Assembly (NCBI RefSeq): GCF_025949665.1
Contig: NZ_JAPDFT010000001.1
Location: forward strand, 620,001-684,000
Direction of reading: 5' to 3'
Length of the DNA stretch: 64,000 nucleotides
Source of the DNA: Chryseobacterium viscerum
Lineage (GTDB): Bacteria > Bacteroidota > Bacteroidia > Flavobacteriales > Weeksellaceae
A program made the translations under genes and the position numbers. Below, one piece after another: positions 1 to 7,767 of this stretch. The notes under the pieces are model-generated. The model was not told the DNA's origin, ran no database searches, and was given only the letters and a program-made list of their open reading frames with translations. Within the stretch, counting starts at the first letter, position 1. Each line of letters opens with the position of its first letter.

Positions 1-259
1 TGTACTTGATCATGGCCGTTCCATAAGTTTTGAATACGGAAACCTTTAATTTAGGATCTATATCATGAGCTACACTCTGGGCAAGCTCAATACCGCTTTG
101 CTCTGTTACAAAGTCTATATCTGTGGAAGCTTTTCTGTTCATCAGAAGATCACGCACATAACCACCCACAATATATACAGACTGATTATTCCTTTCTGCT
201 GCTTCAGAAATTATTTTAAAAAGTTTTAAATTCTTATTTTGACTAAGATTAATTTTCAT
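1..259 (-). CDS. cca: CCA tRNA nucleotidyltransferase, N-terminal part (cut by window edge)
   Basis: About 86 codons are visible, reading leftward from an ATG at 259 and running off the window. The translation carries the polymerase-beta-type head domain of the CCA-adding/poly(A) polymerase family: a VGGYVRDLLMNR stretch near residue 28 followed by an acidic DIDFV motif that holds the two metal-binding aspartates. The family adds or repairs the 3' CCA of tRNAs in the cytoplasm. The HD domain usual in bacterial members would lie outside the window and cannot be checked. Family assignment is firm; the exact class (CCA versus A- or CC-adding) is inferred. Confidence 0.85.
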   Translation of the reverse strand, partial: MKINLSQNKNLKLFKIISEAAERNNQSVYIVGGYVRDLLMNRKASTDIDFVTEQSGIELAQSVAHDIDPKLKVSVFKTYGTAMIKY

Positions 260-296
260 CGTTGATAATAGTGACAATTTCTACCCATGTAACTCA

Positions 297-641
297 TTAA
301 TCATAATGAGCATACATTTTACTAATTTTTCCATCTTCATTAAAAAACATGACTTCAACAGCATGTTTATCCATAATCGACTTATAAAATAATGCTACTG
401 AATCTACTCCCGCTGTAGAATGAATAAGATCAAAGTGGAGATTTGGAAACTTATCCAAGGCTTTTTTCCAATATTTGCGGACGGCTTCTTTTCCCTTTAA
501 AGAACTTTCTTTACCACCTGTAGCCATCGCTATCATGGGAGTTGTAATCTCAATATCATCCGAATAATGGGAGAGTATATCCTCTAAATCATGAGAATTC
601 CATGCATTAATCCACATTTGAGCAAATTCCTGATGATTCAT
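297..641 (-). CDS. NTF2-like / SnoaL-like family protein
   Basis: A 114-residue protein if started at the ATG at 641 (MNHQEFAQMW). The reading frame is open further upstream, but that extension reads as noise and spans intergenic sequence. The pattern of an N-terminal helix with W-x-HD-ED, a SDDIEITTPM strand, K-G-K-E-AVRKYW and then strands is that of the nuclear transport factor 2 / SnoaL fold, a cone-shaped domain used by small isomerases, cyclases and binding proteins. No catalytic set allows a substrate to be named. It lies between cca and tsaC on the same strand, with a 37-bp gap to cca. Confidence 0.75.
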   Translation of the reverse strand: MNHQEFAQMWINAWNSHDLEDILSHYSDDIEITTPMIAMATGGKESSLKGKEAVRKYWKKALDKFPNLHFDLIHSTAGVDSVALFYKSIMDKHAVEVMFFNEDGKISKMYAHYD

Positions 642-748
642 AGCAAATAATTTATGAGTTGAGTTTGCAAAGATAGAATTAAAAAAAAGAAATCCTGCCG
701 ATATGAACTGACAAGACTCTAAAAAATACACATAAATACTCAGGATTT

Positions 749-1297
749 TTATTCCCGAAGCACTTTTATTCTATTGTCATTCCATATTTTGATCACCGAT
801 GAACCAGAATATTTTGAAACTTTTTCTCTGTCTTCTTCCACAGCATAATCCACAAGGCTGATCATTTCCTCAGAAATATCAGAGAATTTCAACGGGCTTT
901 TCTCGCCACTGAAATTGGCAGAGGTAGATACCAAAGGTCTGTTCAGTTTTGTAATCAGTTTTTTACAGAAATCATTTTTCACTAATCGGATTCCGATGCT
1001 TCCATCTTCTGCAAGAAGTTCTTTGGGCAAACCTCTTGGATTTTCATAAACAATCGTTACCGGTTTTTCGCTAAGATCAATAATTTCCCAGGCTATCTCA
1101 GGAACATCCACCAGATCCTGAAGTCTTTTCTCAGATTCTACAAGGATGATCATAGATTTATTTTTTTCGCGCTTTTTGATGTCAAAAATTTTATTGACAG
1201 CTTCTATATTGGTAGCATCACAACCTATTCCCCAGATCGTATCTGTAGGATAAAGAATTGTTCCGCCGGATTTTAATATTTCGATAATATGTTCCAT
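749..1297 (-). CDS. tsaC: L-threonylcarbamoyladenylate synthase (Sua5/YrdC/TsaC family)
   Basis: This enzyme makes threonylcarbamoyl-AMP from threonine, bicarbonate and ATP, the first step of t6A37 modification of ANN-decoding tRNAs. The protein starts at the ATG at 1297 (MEHIIEILKSGG) and is 182 residues, the short single-domain TsaC form without the Sua5 C-terminal domain. Family motifs visible are TILYPTDTIWGIGCDATN near residue 14, the KKREKNKSM nucleotide-binding stretch and STSANFSG near residue 140. The frame stays open for 57 codons upstream, but those codons are made of a repeat element at 1387-1452, so I reject the longer start. Confidence 0.9.
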   Translation of the reverse strand: MEHIIEILKSGGTILYPTDTIWGIGCDATNIEAVNKIFDIKKREKNKSMIILVESEKRLQDLVDVPEIAWEIIDLSEKPVTIVYENPRGLPKELLAEDGSIGIRLVKNDFCKKLITKLNRPLVSTSANFSGEKSPLKFSDISEEMISLVDYAVEEDREKVSKYSGSSVIKIWNDNRIKVLRE

Positions 1298-1386
1298 AGT
1301 TGTATGTGGGTTCAAAGAGTGGATAAAGGTAAAAAATCTATGAATTTTAGGCAAAAAAATGGGATATAAATGTGATGATATTAATT

Positions 1387-1585
1387 GGTTTTGGTTAAAG
1401 CCAATGAGGAATGTATCATTTGAAAACAGGCTAAATCCCATTCCTATTGGTGTCTTTTTACGCCACAATTAAATGTTGTTAATTCAATAAATTATGGTAG
1501 AGGATGTTATTTATTTTATTCAATAGAAATGGGCTTTAGCCCATTTAAGCAATATGCCTAAATCTCTTGGCTTCAGCCAAAACTT
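1387..1585. repeat. inverted pair of REP-like hairpin repeats (downstream of the RAYT)
   Basis: Two related units lie head to head. The first (1387-1452, minus orientation, partly degenerate) reads GGTTTTGGTTAAAGCC, then CAGGCTAAATCCC, CCTATTGG. The second (1520-1585, plus orientation) reads AATAGAAATGGGCTTTAGCCC, then TTGGCTTCAGCCAAAACTT. Each unit has two short hairpins centred on GGGCTTTAGCCC-like and TGGCTTTAGCCA-like palindromes. The sequence between the units resembles that between the units of the pair at 2052-2239, so the whole pair appears duplicated around the transposase gene. Confidence 0.75.
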
Positions 1586-1587
1586 AC

Positions 1588-2016
1588 TCAGATTTTAAAA
1601 TTATATTTTTCAACAAATTCCTTATATTCCTCACCGAAACTTTTTTTCTGATGATGCTTTTCCTGATTTTTAATGTAATTTCTTACGGTTTCTACCATGG
1701 ATTCAGAAACGGACACCGCGAAATATTCATCCTGCCAGGAAAACGTTCCTTTTACAAGATCATTCTTATTAATCCAATGAGAAGATTCTCCTTTTAATAA
1801 CTGTACGATTTTCTCTATATTTTGATTTGAACCCAAGGAAATTAGGCAGTGACAATGGTCTGAATATCCATTAATCATATCTAAAAATATTTCTTTTTCT
1901 GTAGCATATTCTTTAATATGTTTCCAGACTTTGAGACGTGTGTCGAATGTGTCAAGAAAGGGATCTCTGTTTCTTGTAGAGAAAACAAGATGAATGTAAA
2001 TTTTGATAAAAGCCAT
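1588..2016 (-). CDS. REP-associated tyrosine transposase (RAYT; IS200/IS605 Y1 family)
   Basis: This is a 142-residue single-domain Y1 transposase. The HUH metal-binding motif appears as H54-C-H56, and the catalytic tyrosine is Y114 in VRNYIKNQEKHHQ, whose Q and HH are typical of TnpA_REP proteins. Known RAYTs bind and nick the hairpins of REP elements and are thought to spread them; they are usually single-copy and lack a TnpB partner, as here. The gene is bracketed by inverted pairs of hairpin repeats at 1387-1585 and 2052-2239, and single units of the same family lie at 29.8, 31.2 and 39.7 kb. No truncation is seen, so it may be active. Confidence 0.88.
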   Translation of the reverse strand: MAFIKIYIHLVFSTRNRDPFLDTFDTRLKVWKHIKEYATEKEIFLDMINGYSDHCHCLISLGSNQNIEKIVQLLKGESSHWINKNDLVKGTFSWQDEYFAVSVSESMVETVRNYIKNQEKHHQKKSFGEEYKEFVEKYNFKI

Positions 2017-2051
2017 TTGTGTTGTTTTATCAAAAATAGTATTTATTTAAT

Positions 2052-2239
2052 AAGTTTTGGCTAAAGCCGATGGAATGGTATATAATATGAAAAACGGGCT
2101 AAAGCCCGTTCCTATTGATGTTTTTTATGACGTAATTTGTTGATCAAATAAATTATTATAGACGTTATTTTATTCAATAGAAATGGGCTTTAGCCCATTT
2201 AAACAATAGACATATACCACGGCTTTAGCCAAAACCTAT
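2052..2239. repeat. inverted pair of REP-like hairpin repeats (upstream of the RAYT)
   Basis: The first unit (2052-2120, minus orientation) has AGTTTTGGCTAAAGCC, then AACGGGCTAAAGCCCGTT and CCTATTG. The second (2174-2239, plus orientation) has CAATAGAAATGGGCTTTAGCC, then CGGCTTTAGCCAAAACCT. The core palindromes GGGCTTTAGCCC and TGGCTTTAGCCA are intact here, whereas the pair at 1387-1585 is more worn. The layout matches bacterial interspersed mosaic elements that surround RAYT genes. Confidence 0.8.
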
Positions 2240-2265
2240 AATAATCCAACATTAAACTTAACTTT

Positions 2266-2778
2266 CTACATCCATCCCAACTTCGATAAATACCTTTCTT
2301 CAATAATATTCAGGTGATGGTAATTGTGCCCTACAATTAGTTTTCCGATGGTTTCTACAGTGATTTCGTGGCCATTGGCTGTACCTGTATTTTGTAAAGC
2401 AGAAGGTTGAAGTGTTTCTAATAAAATCTGCGAAGATTTTCTCACCAGCTTGTACTCTTCCAAAAGAGATTCAAGTGTTCTTTCACCGGCAAAAGACTGG
2501 TCAGCATATTCATTTTCATCAAATCCTGGAAGATTGTTTTTGTCTCCTCTTGCGAAAGCTAATATTCTGTATTGAAAAACTCTTTCTGTATCTGATAAAT
2601 GGAGTAGAAGTCCTTTTAATGTCCATTTTCCTTCTGCATAAGCGAAATGAGATTGTTCTTCGGTAAGGTTGGAATAAATCCCTGTTGTTTTGTCTGCTGA
2701 TATCTGCAGTTCGTTGATCCAGTTTCCTGATGGAATCTGATCTAAATATCTTTGAATATATTTTTGAAAATCGGTCAT
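2266..2778 (-). CDS. DinB family protein
   Basis: A 170-residue four-helix-bundle protein of the DinB/YfiT superfamily. The three histidines expected to bind a divalent metal are visible: H60 in GLLLHLSDTE and H151/H155 in GHNYHHLNIIEE near the C-terminus. KWTLKGLLLHLSDTERVFQYR is the family's most conserved stretch. Members include bacillithiol/mycothiol-dependent transferases and stress proteins, but substrates are mostly unknown and nothing here narrows it. It stands alone, downstream of the repeat/RAYT block. Confidence 0.85.
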   Translation of the reverse strand: MTDFQKYIQRYLDQIPSGNWINELQISADKTTGIYSNLTEEQSHFAYAEGKWTLKGLLLHLSDTERVFQYRILAFARGDKNNLPGFDENEYADQSFAGERTLESLLEEYKLVRKSSQILLETLQPSALQNTGTANGHEITVETIGKLIVGHNYHHLNIIEERYLSKLGWM

Positions 2779-2867
2779 GTTATTTTTTTGTTTTTAGTGT
2801 TGGTTTTGGGATTCGAGGTTTTGAGATCCGAGATGGAGAATATTATGTATAAATTACTTATTACTCA

Positions 2868-3317
2868 TTACTCATGATTAGTCCACTCGTAGAAATTCAC
2901 GGAGTCATACAATTCAAATCCACAGGCTGGATACAGCTGATTTCCTACATCATTGCTTTTTCCTGTCTCCAGAAGGATACCACATGCTTTTGACGAGTGG
3001 CAGAGTTCCTTAGATTCTTCAATCAACTCTTTAGAAAAGCCTTTTCCTCTATAGTTTTCATTCACATAGAGATCATTCAGCAGCCAGTAGCGCTGCATTC
3101 TTGTAGACGAAAATATCGGGTATAATTGTACGAAGCCTGTTAGTTTACTATTTTCTTCTGCAACAAAAATTTCAGAATCTTTATTTTCAAGTCTTTCCTG
3201 AAGGAAATTGGTCGAGGCAGGAATGTCTGAAGTCTTATGATAGAATATTCTATACTGGTCAAATAGTTCAGCCAGCTGAGGCAAGTCGGAGATGACTGCT
3301 TTTCTTGTGTTTTTCAT
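2868..3317 (-). CDS. GNAT family N-acetyltransferase
   Basis: A 149-residue protein when started at the ATG at 3317 (MKNTRKAVISDLPQ). It has the GNAT layout: an N-terminal beta-alpha unit with an A-x-x-SDLPQLAELF segment, the central LLNDLYVNENYRGKGFSKEL acetyl-CoA pyrophosphate-binding loop (motif A, R-G-K-G), and LYPACGFELYDSVNFYEW at the end. This matches small-molecule or amino-acid acetyltransferases; the substrate cannot be told. It is 71 bp downstream of metB on the same strand and may be cotranscribed with it. Confidence 0.85.
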   Translation of the reverse strand: MKNTRKAVISDLPQLAELFDQYRIFYHKTSDIPASTNFLQERLENKDSEIFVAEENSKLTGFVQLYPIFSSTRMQRYWLLNDLYVNENYRGKGFSKELIEESKELCHSSKACGILLETGKSNDVGNQLYPACGFELYDSVNFYEWTNHE

Positions 3318-3387
3318 ATTATTAGTGATGGTTATAATAAAATGAGAAGGATTTTTAATAACCCCTCTCATTTTAGTTTATGGTATG

Positions 3388-4527
3388 TTAAGAAAAAGCT
3401 TTCTCTAAATCTGCAATAAGATCCTCAGCATCTTCAATACCTACACTTAAACGAACAAGGTCATCAGTGATTCCCAATTCAGCACGTTTTTCTGCCGGGA
3501 TTGAAGCGTGAGTCATCAGAGCAGGATGGTTAGCTAAAGATTCCACTCCTCCTAAAGATTCTGCAAGTGTGAATACTCTTACTTTCTCTAAGAATTTGAT
3601 TGCATCTTCTTTCTTTCCGGATTTGAAAGTGAATGAAACCATTCCTCCTGATTCCTTCATCTGAGATTTTGCCAGTTCATACTGTGGGTGAGATTCCAAT
3701 CCTGGATAAATTACTTTATCTACAGCTGGATGGGTCTCCAGATATTTTGCTACAGCAAGTCCGTTGTCAGAATGTCTCTGCATTCTTAATGCCAGTGTTT
3801 TGATTCCTCTCAATACAAGGTAAGAATCGTGAGGCCCTAAAATACCACCACTCGCAAACTGAATAAAGTGAAGTTTATCTCCCAGTTCAGCATCTTTAGC
3901 AATAAGCGCTCCTGCAATCACATCAGAGTGTCCTCCTAAATATTTTGTTGCAGAGTGCATCACGATATCAGCTCCCAAATCAATAGGTCTCTGGATGTAA
4001 GGTGTCGCAAAGGTATTGTCTACCGCTACTAAAATATCTTTTCTTTTCGCAATCTCTACTACTGCTTTGATGTCTACCAATTTCATCAATGGGTTAGTTG
4101 GTGTTTCTACCCAGATCAGCTTAGTTTTATCAGTGATAACATCTGCAATTTTAGAAACATCGTCAAAATTCACGAAAGTAAACTTCAGCTGATATTTTTC
4201 GAAAAGTCTTGTGAACATTCTGTAAGTACCACCATAAAGATCATCTACAGCAATTACTTCATCACCAGGGTTTAATAATTTCAAAACACAGTCGATGGCA
4301 GCAAGACCAGAACCGAAAGCTAAACCCCTCGCTCCATTTTCAATACTTGCCAAAGAATCTTCCAATGCCTGTCTTGTAGGGTTGGCTGCTCTTGAATATT
4401 CATATCCGGAATGTACTCCAGGGCTTTTTTGTGCAAACGTAGAGGTTAAAAATACAGGAACATTTACAGAACCTGTTGCAGACTCATGGTGCTGCCCTCC
4501 GTGAATTACTTTTGTATTAAAATTCAT
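3388..4527 (-). CDS. metB: cystathionine gamma-synthase / gamma-lyase type PLP enzyme
   Basis: A full-length (379 aa) Cys/Met-metabolism PLP enzyme. The lysine that forms the internal aldimine is K195 in HSATKYLGGHSD. YSRAANPTRQALE, the FGSGLAAI cofactor phosphate loop and ETPTNP around residue 141 are all present. The family makes cystathionine from an activated homoserine plus cysteine, or splits cystathionine. MetB, MccB and MetC types cannot be separated safely by eye; the Y-S-R-x-x-NPTR and E-S-L-GGVES signatures fit the gamma-synthase/gamma-lyase branch. The neighbouring genes do not decide between methionine synthesis and cysteine supply. Confidence 0.85.
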   Translation of the reverse strand: MNFNTKVIHGGQHHESATGSVNVPVFLTSTFAQKSPGVHSGYEYSRAANPTRQALEDSLASIENGARGLAFGSGLAAIDCVLKLLNPGDEVIAVDDLYGGTYRMFTRLFEKYQLKFTFVNFDDVSKIADVITDKTKLIWVETPTNPLMKLVDIKAVVEIAKRKDILVAVDNTFATPYIQRPIDLGADIVMHSATKYLGGHSDVIAGALIAKDAELGDKLHFIQFASGGILGPHDSYLVLRGIKTLALRMQRHSDNGLAVAKYLETHPAVDKVIYPGLESHPQYELAKSQMKESGGMVSFTFKSGKKEDAIKFLEKVRVFTLAESLGGVESLANHPALMTHASIPAEKRAELGITDDLVRLSVGIEDAEDLIADLEKAFS

Positions 4528-4662
4528 AATTTTTTGCTTTAGGCTTGAGCATTAAGCAATAGAATATATTACTTAAGCCCATTGTTTTTTATTAAAATTT
4601 GCTCTAACTGAATACAAAAAGCTTACCGCTTACCGTCCCCAGTTTATCACAATTGTATTTTT

Positions 4663-4986
4663 TTACTTAATAGCAGATTTTACAGCAAACTCTTCTGCAA
4701 TTTCTTCCATCCATTGCGCCACATCCTCTTCACCTGTCGCTCTCTGATAAGTGCTTCCTAAAGATATTAAAATCTGGTGGATAAACATCTTCATTTGATC
4801 TACAGGCATTTCTTTAGTCCAAAGATCAATTCTTAATGCCTCTCTTGTCTTATCATCCCATACAGAAATCATGGTTGCTTTGGTATCTTGTTTATCAATA
4901 CCTCCGTCCTGAGCGTTCCATGTAATATTTTCAGGCACATGATTTTCATCAAGTTCTACATCTATCGTAATCTGAGTCTTTCTCAT
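4663..4986 (-). CDS. gldC: gliding motility protein GldC
   Basis: A 107-residue soluble protein beginning RKTQITIDVELDENHVPENI, followed by I-T-W-NAQDGG and a C-terminal WMEEIAEEF helix. Length and sequence match GldC, which is encoded directly after gldB in Flavobacteriia. In Flavobacterium johnsoniae GldC boosts gliding but is not essential; its biochemical role is unknown. The 21-bp gap to gldB, same strand, supports a gldBC operon. Confidence 0.9.
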   Translation of the reverse strand: MRKTQITIDVELDENHVPENITWNAQDGGIDKQDTKATMISVWDDKTREALRIDLWTKEMPVDQMKMFIHQILISLGSTYQRATGEEDVAQWMEEIAEEFAVKSAIK

Positions 4987-5007
4987 TTTTTCTAAATTCT
5001 AAATTTT

Positions 5008-5994
5008 CTATTGTTTAAGTTTCGGTTTATAACCAGATTCATTAAAAATGGTAGTTGCATCCATTTTCAGGAAAGCAGTAAGTTTTGTCTCAGGCTTTTC
5101 CTTAAGGTATGTTTTACAGATCTGCCATCCCGTAAAAATTCCGATTTGTGGTGAAGATTCATTATCAATCTCCGTATAAAATTTCGAGAATGGTCCAGGT
5201 GATATGAAACGTTCTCCCAATCTCGGATCATCTCCGAAGATCAGATTGCTTTCTACAAAATAATTCCAGATATTGGCCTCATTACCCGTTGCCCATTCAT
5301 ACTGCTTTTTGGTATAATTTATTTTCAGATAATCAGGAGTATCCGGAAGAAAAGCGTCCTGAAGAATCATTACTTTTCCGTTCAGAATGATCTGATCAAT
5401 AAATTTCTGGTGATCTGGGGATTCTGTTACAATATTTTCAGCAAAAAGCTGTGATACTTTTGGAACAATATTCTGCGGGTTCATCGATTTTTGAAAATAC
5501 AGTTCCAGTCCCTTATAATTAGGATTTCCGTCACCCATAAAACCGGTAACATCTATGAATAGAAGGTTTCCTTTCTGATCATAAAATATAGGATCCTGAA
5601 TCATCTGTAATGCAGATGAAAATAAATATACTTTGGGGCTTTTGAACTGTGGGAAATAATACTTGATATGTGAGAATAAACTCTTCAGCTCCGTTTCTAA
5701 TGTAGCCTGATTTATTTTTCCAATGGCTTCCTTATAGATTTTGATCTCTTCAGCATCCATTCTCCTTTTTTCGAAATCTGCATCTGAAACACTTCCCTGA
5801 AACCATGGAAATTTAGCTTTAAACTGCTCCAGTGGAACATTCGGATTATAAAATTCTTTGGAAATATCTGTTACATCAACTTTTTCGGTAGTTTCTTTAA
5901 CTTCTACCTTCCATTGATTTTCAGTTTCTTTTTTGCAGGAAACAAGTCCGGCAGCTAAAATAGAAGAAAGCGCAATATATCTAAAAATCTTCAT
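5008..5994 (-). CDS. gldB: gliding motility lipoprotein GldB
   Basis: A 328-residue lipoprotein: the start at 5994 (MKIFRYIALS) gives a signal peptide ending in the lipobox GLVSC with Cys20. The upstream in-frame extension overlaps the promoter and the divergent gene, so I reject it. GldB is required for gliding and for secretion of surface motility proteins in Flavobacteriia, and it sits in the cell envelope. A TATTTTTG promoter element lies on the minus strand at 6020-6027, about 26 bp before the start. It is followed by gldC. Confidence 0.9.
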   Translation of the reverse strand: MKIFRYIALSSILAAGLVSCKKETENQWKVEVKETTEKVDVTDISKEFYNPNVPLEQFKAKFPWFQGSVSDADFEKRRMDAEEIKIYKEAIGKINQATLETELKSLFSHIKYYFPQFKSPKVYLFSSALQMIQDPIFYDQKGNLLFIDVTGFMGDGNPNYKGLELYFQKSMNPQNIVPKVSQLFAENIVTESPDHQKFIDQIILNGKVMILQDAFLPDTPDYLKINYTKKQYEWATGNEANIWNYFVESNLIFGDDPRLGERFISPGPFSKFYTEIDNESSPQIGIFTGWQICKTYLKEKPETKLTAFLKMDATTIFNESGYKPKLKQ

Positions 5995-6019
5995 TATTTT
6001 TACATGGAATTTAAGTTTA

Positions 6020-6027
6020 CAAAAATA
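6020..6027 (-). promoter_or_regulatory. -7 promoter element TATTTTTG for gldBC
   Basis: Read on the minus strand, the sequence TATTTTTG fits the Bacteroidota -7 consensus TAnnTTTG. It lies 25 bp upstream of the gldB ATG. No convincing -33 TTG was found, and the divergent gene starts only 19 bp away. Confidence 0.45.
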
Positions 6028-6046
6028 AGGATTAAATACACAATTC

Positions 6047-6685
6047 ATGATGAAAATTAAAATAATTACAACCCTTTGCCTTATTTGGGGACTTTCTTTT
6101 TTCTATGGGCAAAAGCTTGAATTTAAAGATAAAAACTTTGAAAAAGCAGTCCTTGAAAATTTTGATCTGAATAAAAACGGAATACTTGAACCCCTGGAAG
6201 CTGGGACAGTTACGAATCTGTTCCTTGTTCAGAAAGGAATTACTTCTACGGAAGATCTGCACTTTTTCAAAAATGTGAAAATGATTGTTATAGATGATAA
6301 TACGATACAGAATATTGTAGTAAACAATCTGGATCAACTGGAATTGTTTTCCTGTACAGGGTGTAAGATTTCTTCATTCAAAGCAGAAAATTTGAAAAAT
6401 TTAAGTTCTTTATACCTGGATAATAATCTCTTGGAAGGTATTTCGCTTAATGGAATTCCAAAAATTGACCAATTAACATTATCTTTAAATCAATTGAAAA
6501 CAATTGATCTGACTCAGTTTAAAGCATTAAGGAAACTGAATTTAGAACATAATAAGCTTCAAAAAATTGATATTTCCTGGAATCCGGCTCTGCAAACCCT
6601 GAACGTAATGGGAAATAAAATAAAGGAAACGGATATCAAAAAAGGGATAAAAATAGATGTTGCCATTTTTGGAGTTGGAGAGTAA
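6047..6685 (+). CDS. exported leucine-rich repeat protein
   Basis: A 212-residue protein with a cleavable signal peptide (MMKIKIITTLCLIWGLSFFYGQ). From about residue 70 it has LRR units of the SDS22/internalin-like form: LKNLSSLYLDNNLLEGISL, IDQLTLSLNQLKTIDL, LRKLNLEHNKLQKIDI and LQTLNVMGNKIKE. These form a protein-binding curved solenoid. Before the repeats, DLNKNGILEPLEA resembles an EF-hand-like loop (DxNxxGxxE). It is short for the family and has no type IX sorting tail, so it probably stays in the periplasm. The ligand is unknown. Confidence 0.8.
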   Translation: MMKIKIITTLCLIWGLSFFYGQKLEFKDKNFEKAVLENFDLNKNGILEPLEAGTVTNLFLVQKGITSTEDLHFFKNVKMIVIDDNTIQNIVVNNLDQLELFSCTGCKISSFKAENLKNLSSLYLDNNLLEGISLNGIPKIDQLTLSLNQLKTIDLTQFKALRKLNLEHNKLQKIDISWNPALQTLNVMGNKIKETDIKKGIKIDVAIFGVGE

Positions 6686-6691
6686 AAACTA

Positions 6692-7225
6692 ATGAGTATG
6701 AAAATAGAAACAAAACGACTTATTTTAAGAAAACTTGAAGAGACAGATGTAGAACGTATTTTTCTTTTGGATTCCAATCCTGAGGTGATGAAATATCTGG
6801 GTAAACCTGCGGCAACAAAAGAAGAATCGAAAGAAGTGATCCAAATGATTCGGAAGCAATATGAAGAAAATGGTGTGGGAAGGCTTGCTGTTATTGAAAA
6901 AGAAAGCGGATTGCTGATAGGATGGTGTGGTTTAAAATTACTGACAAAACCTATCAATGGTTACAAAAATGTACTGGAATTGGGATATCGTTTTATTCCA
7001 GAGTTCTGGGGAAAAGGATATGCCACTGAGACCACTGAAAGAACACTTGAATATGGTTTTATTGAGCTAAATGCAAATGTAATTTATGCTTATGCCGATT
7101 CCGGAAATACAGGCTCAAGATATATTCTTGGGAAACTGGGTTTTGAAAATATTGGAGAATTTGAAGAAGATGGGGTGATGTGCTCATGGTACGAACTGAA
7201 GCGTGAAAAATATATACAAAAATGA
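6692..7225 (+). CDS. GNAT acetyltransferase, RimJ/RimL type
   Basis: A 177-residue protein with the RimJ/RimL signature: IETKRLILRKLEETDVERIF at the N-terminus, then LGYRFIPEFWGKGYATE as motif A with the W-G-K-G-Y-A acetyl-CoA loop, and NTGSRYILGKLGFENIGEF at the C-terminal end. The family acetylates protein N-termini, amino acids or antibiotics; the substrate is not readable. ATG codons at 6692 and 6698 are both possible starts. The stop overlaps the next acetyltransferase start (ATGA at 7222), so the two are translationally coupled. Confidence 0.87.
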   Translation: MSMKIETKRLILRKLEETDVERIFLLDSNPEVMKYLGKPAATKEESKEVIQMIRKQYEENGVGRLAVIEKESGLLIGWCGLKLLTKPINGYKNVLELGYRFIPEFWGKGYATETTERTLEYGFIELNANVIYAYADSGNTGSRYILGKLGFENIGEFEEDGVMCSWYELKREKYIQK

Positions 7226-7755
7226 TTACCATAAGACAGGAAGAGAAAAAAGATCATCATCAGGTCTTTCAACTTACGGAAGAGGCCTTTAGAGAAATGG
7301 AACACAGTGATCATCAGGAGCAGTTTCTGGTGGGAAAATTAAGAAGATCTGAAGCATTTATCCCGGAATTATCATTAGTGGCAGAAGATGAAAACGGAAC
7401 AATTGCAGGGCATATTCTGTTTACAAAAATTAAAATTGTTAATGATAACGCATCTTTTGATTCCCTTGCATTGGCCCCTGTTTCCGTAAAACCTGAATTT
7501 CAGAATCAGGGAATCGGTGCGAAATTGATTCTTCAGGGACATCATATTGCTCAAGAGCTGGGATATGAATCGGTAATACTTATAGGGCACGAAAAATATT
7601 ATCCACGCTTTGGTTACAAAAAAACAAGTAATTTTGGGATTTCTTTTCCATTCGATATTCCGGAAGAAAACGGAATGGCTGCAGAATTGGTAAAAGATGG
7701 ATTAAAAGATAAAAAAGGAGTGGTGAAATACCCTCAGGAATTTGGAATAGACTAA
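7222..7755 (+). CDS. GNAT family N-acetyltransferase (YhbS-like)
   Basis: A 177-residue protein of the COG3153/YhbS group. LAPVSVKPEFQNQGIGAKLI is the acetyl-CoA loop (Q-x-x-G-I-G) and LIGHEKYYPRFGYKK is the typical downstream motif, with FLVGKLRRSEAFIPELSLVA before it. It overlaps the preceding acetyltransferase by 4 bp and is followed 12 bp later by nadE, so 6692-8559 probably form one operon. The substrate is unknown. Confidence 0.87.
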   Translation: MITIRQEEKKDHHQVFQLTEEAFREMEHSDHQEQFLVGKLRRSEAFIPELSLVAEDENGTIAGHILFTKIKIVNDNASFDSLALAPVSVKPEFQNQGIGAKLILQGHHIAQELGYESVILIGHEKYYPRFGYKKTSNFGISFPFDIPEENGMAAELVKDGLKDKKGVVKYPQEFGID

Positions 7756-7767
7756 AAAATATAAACG

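Noticed and set aside
642..731. 30-codon N-terminal extension of the NTF2-like protein
   Set aside because: It reads as hydrophobic noise with no signal-peptide cleavage pattern and the fold begins at the ATG at 641.
1298..1468. 57-codon in-frame upstream extension of tsaC
   Set aside because: It is made of a REP-like unit and lacks the family N-terminus; the ATG at 1297 starts exactly at the conserved region.
4528..4662. SAM riboswitch upstream of metB
   Set aside because: The 5' flank has GCTTAATGCTCAAGCCTAAAGC-like matches, but I could not fit conserved riboswitch core elements or a terminator.
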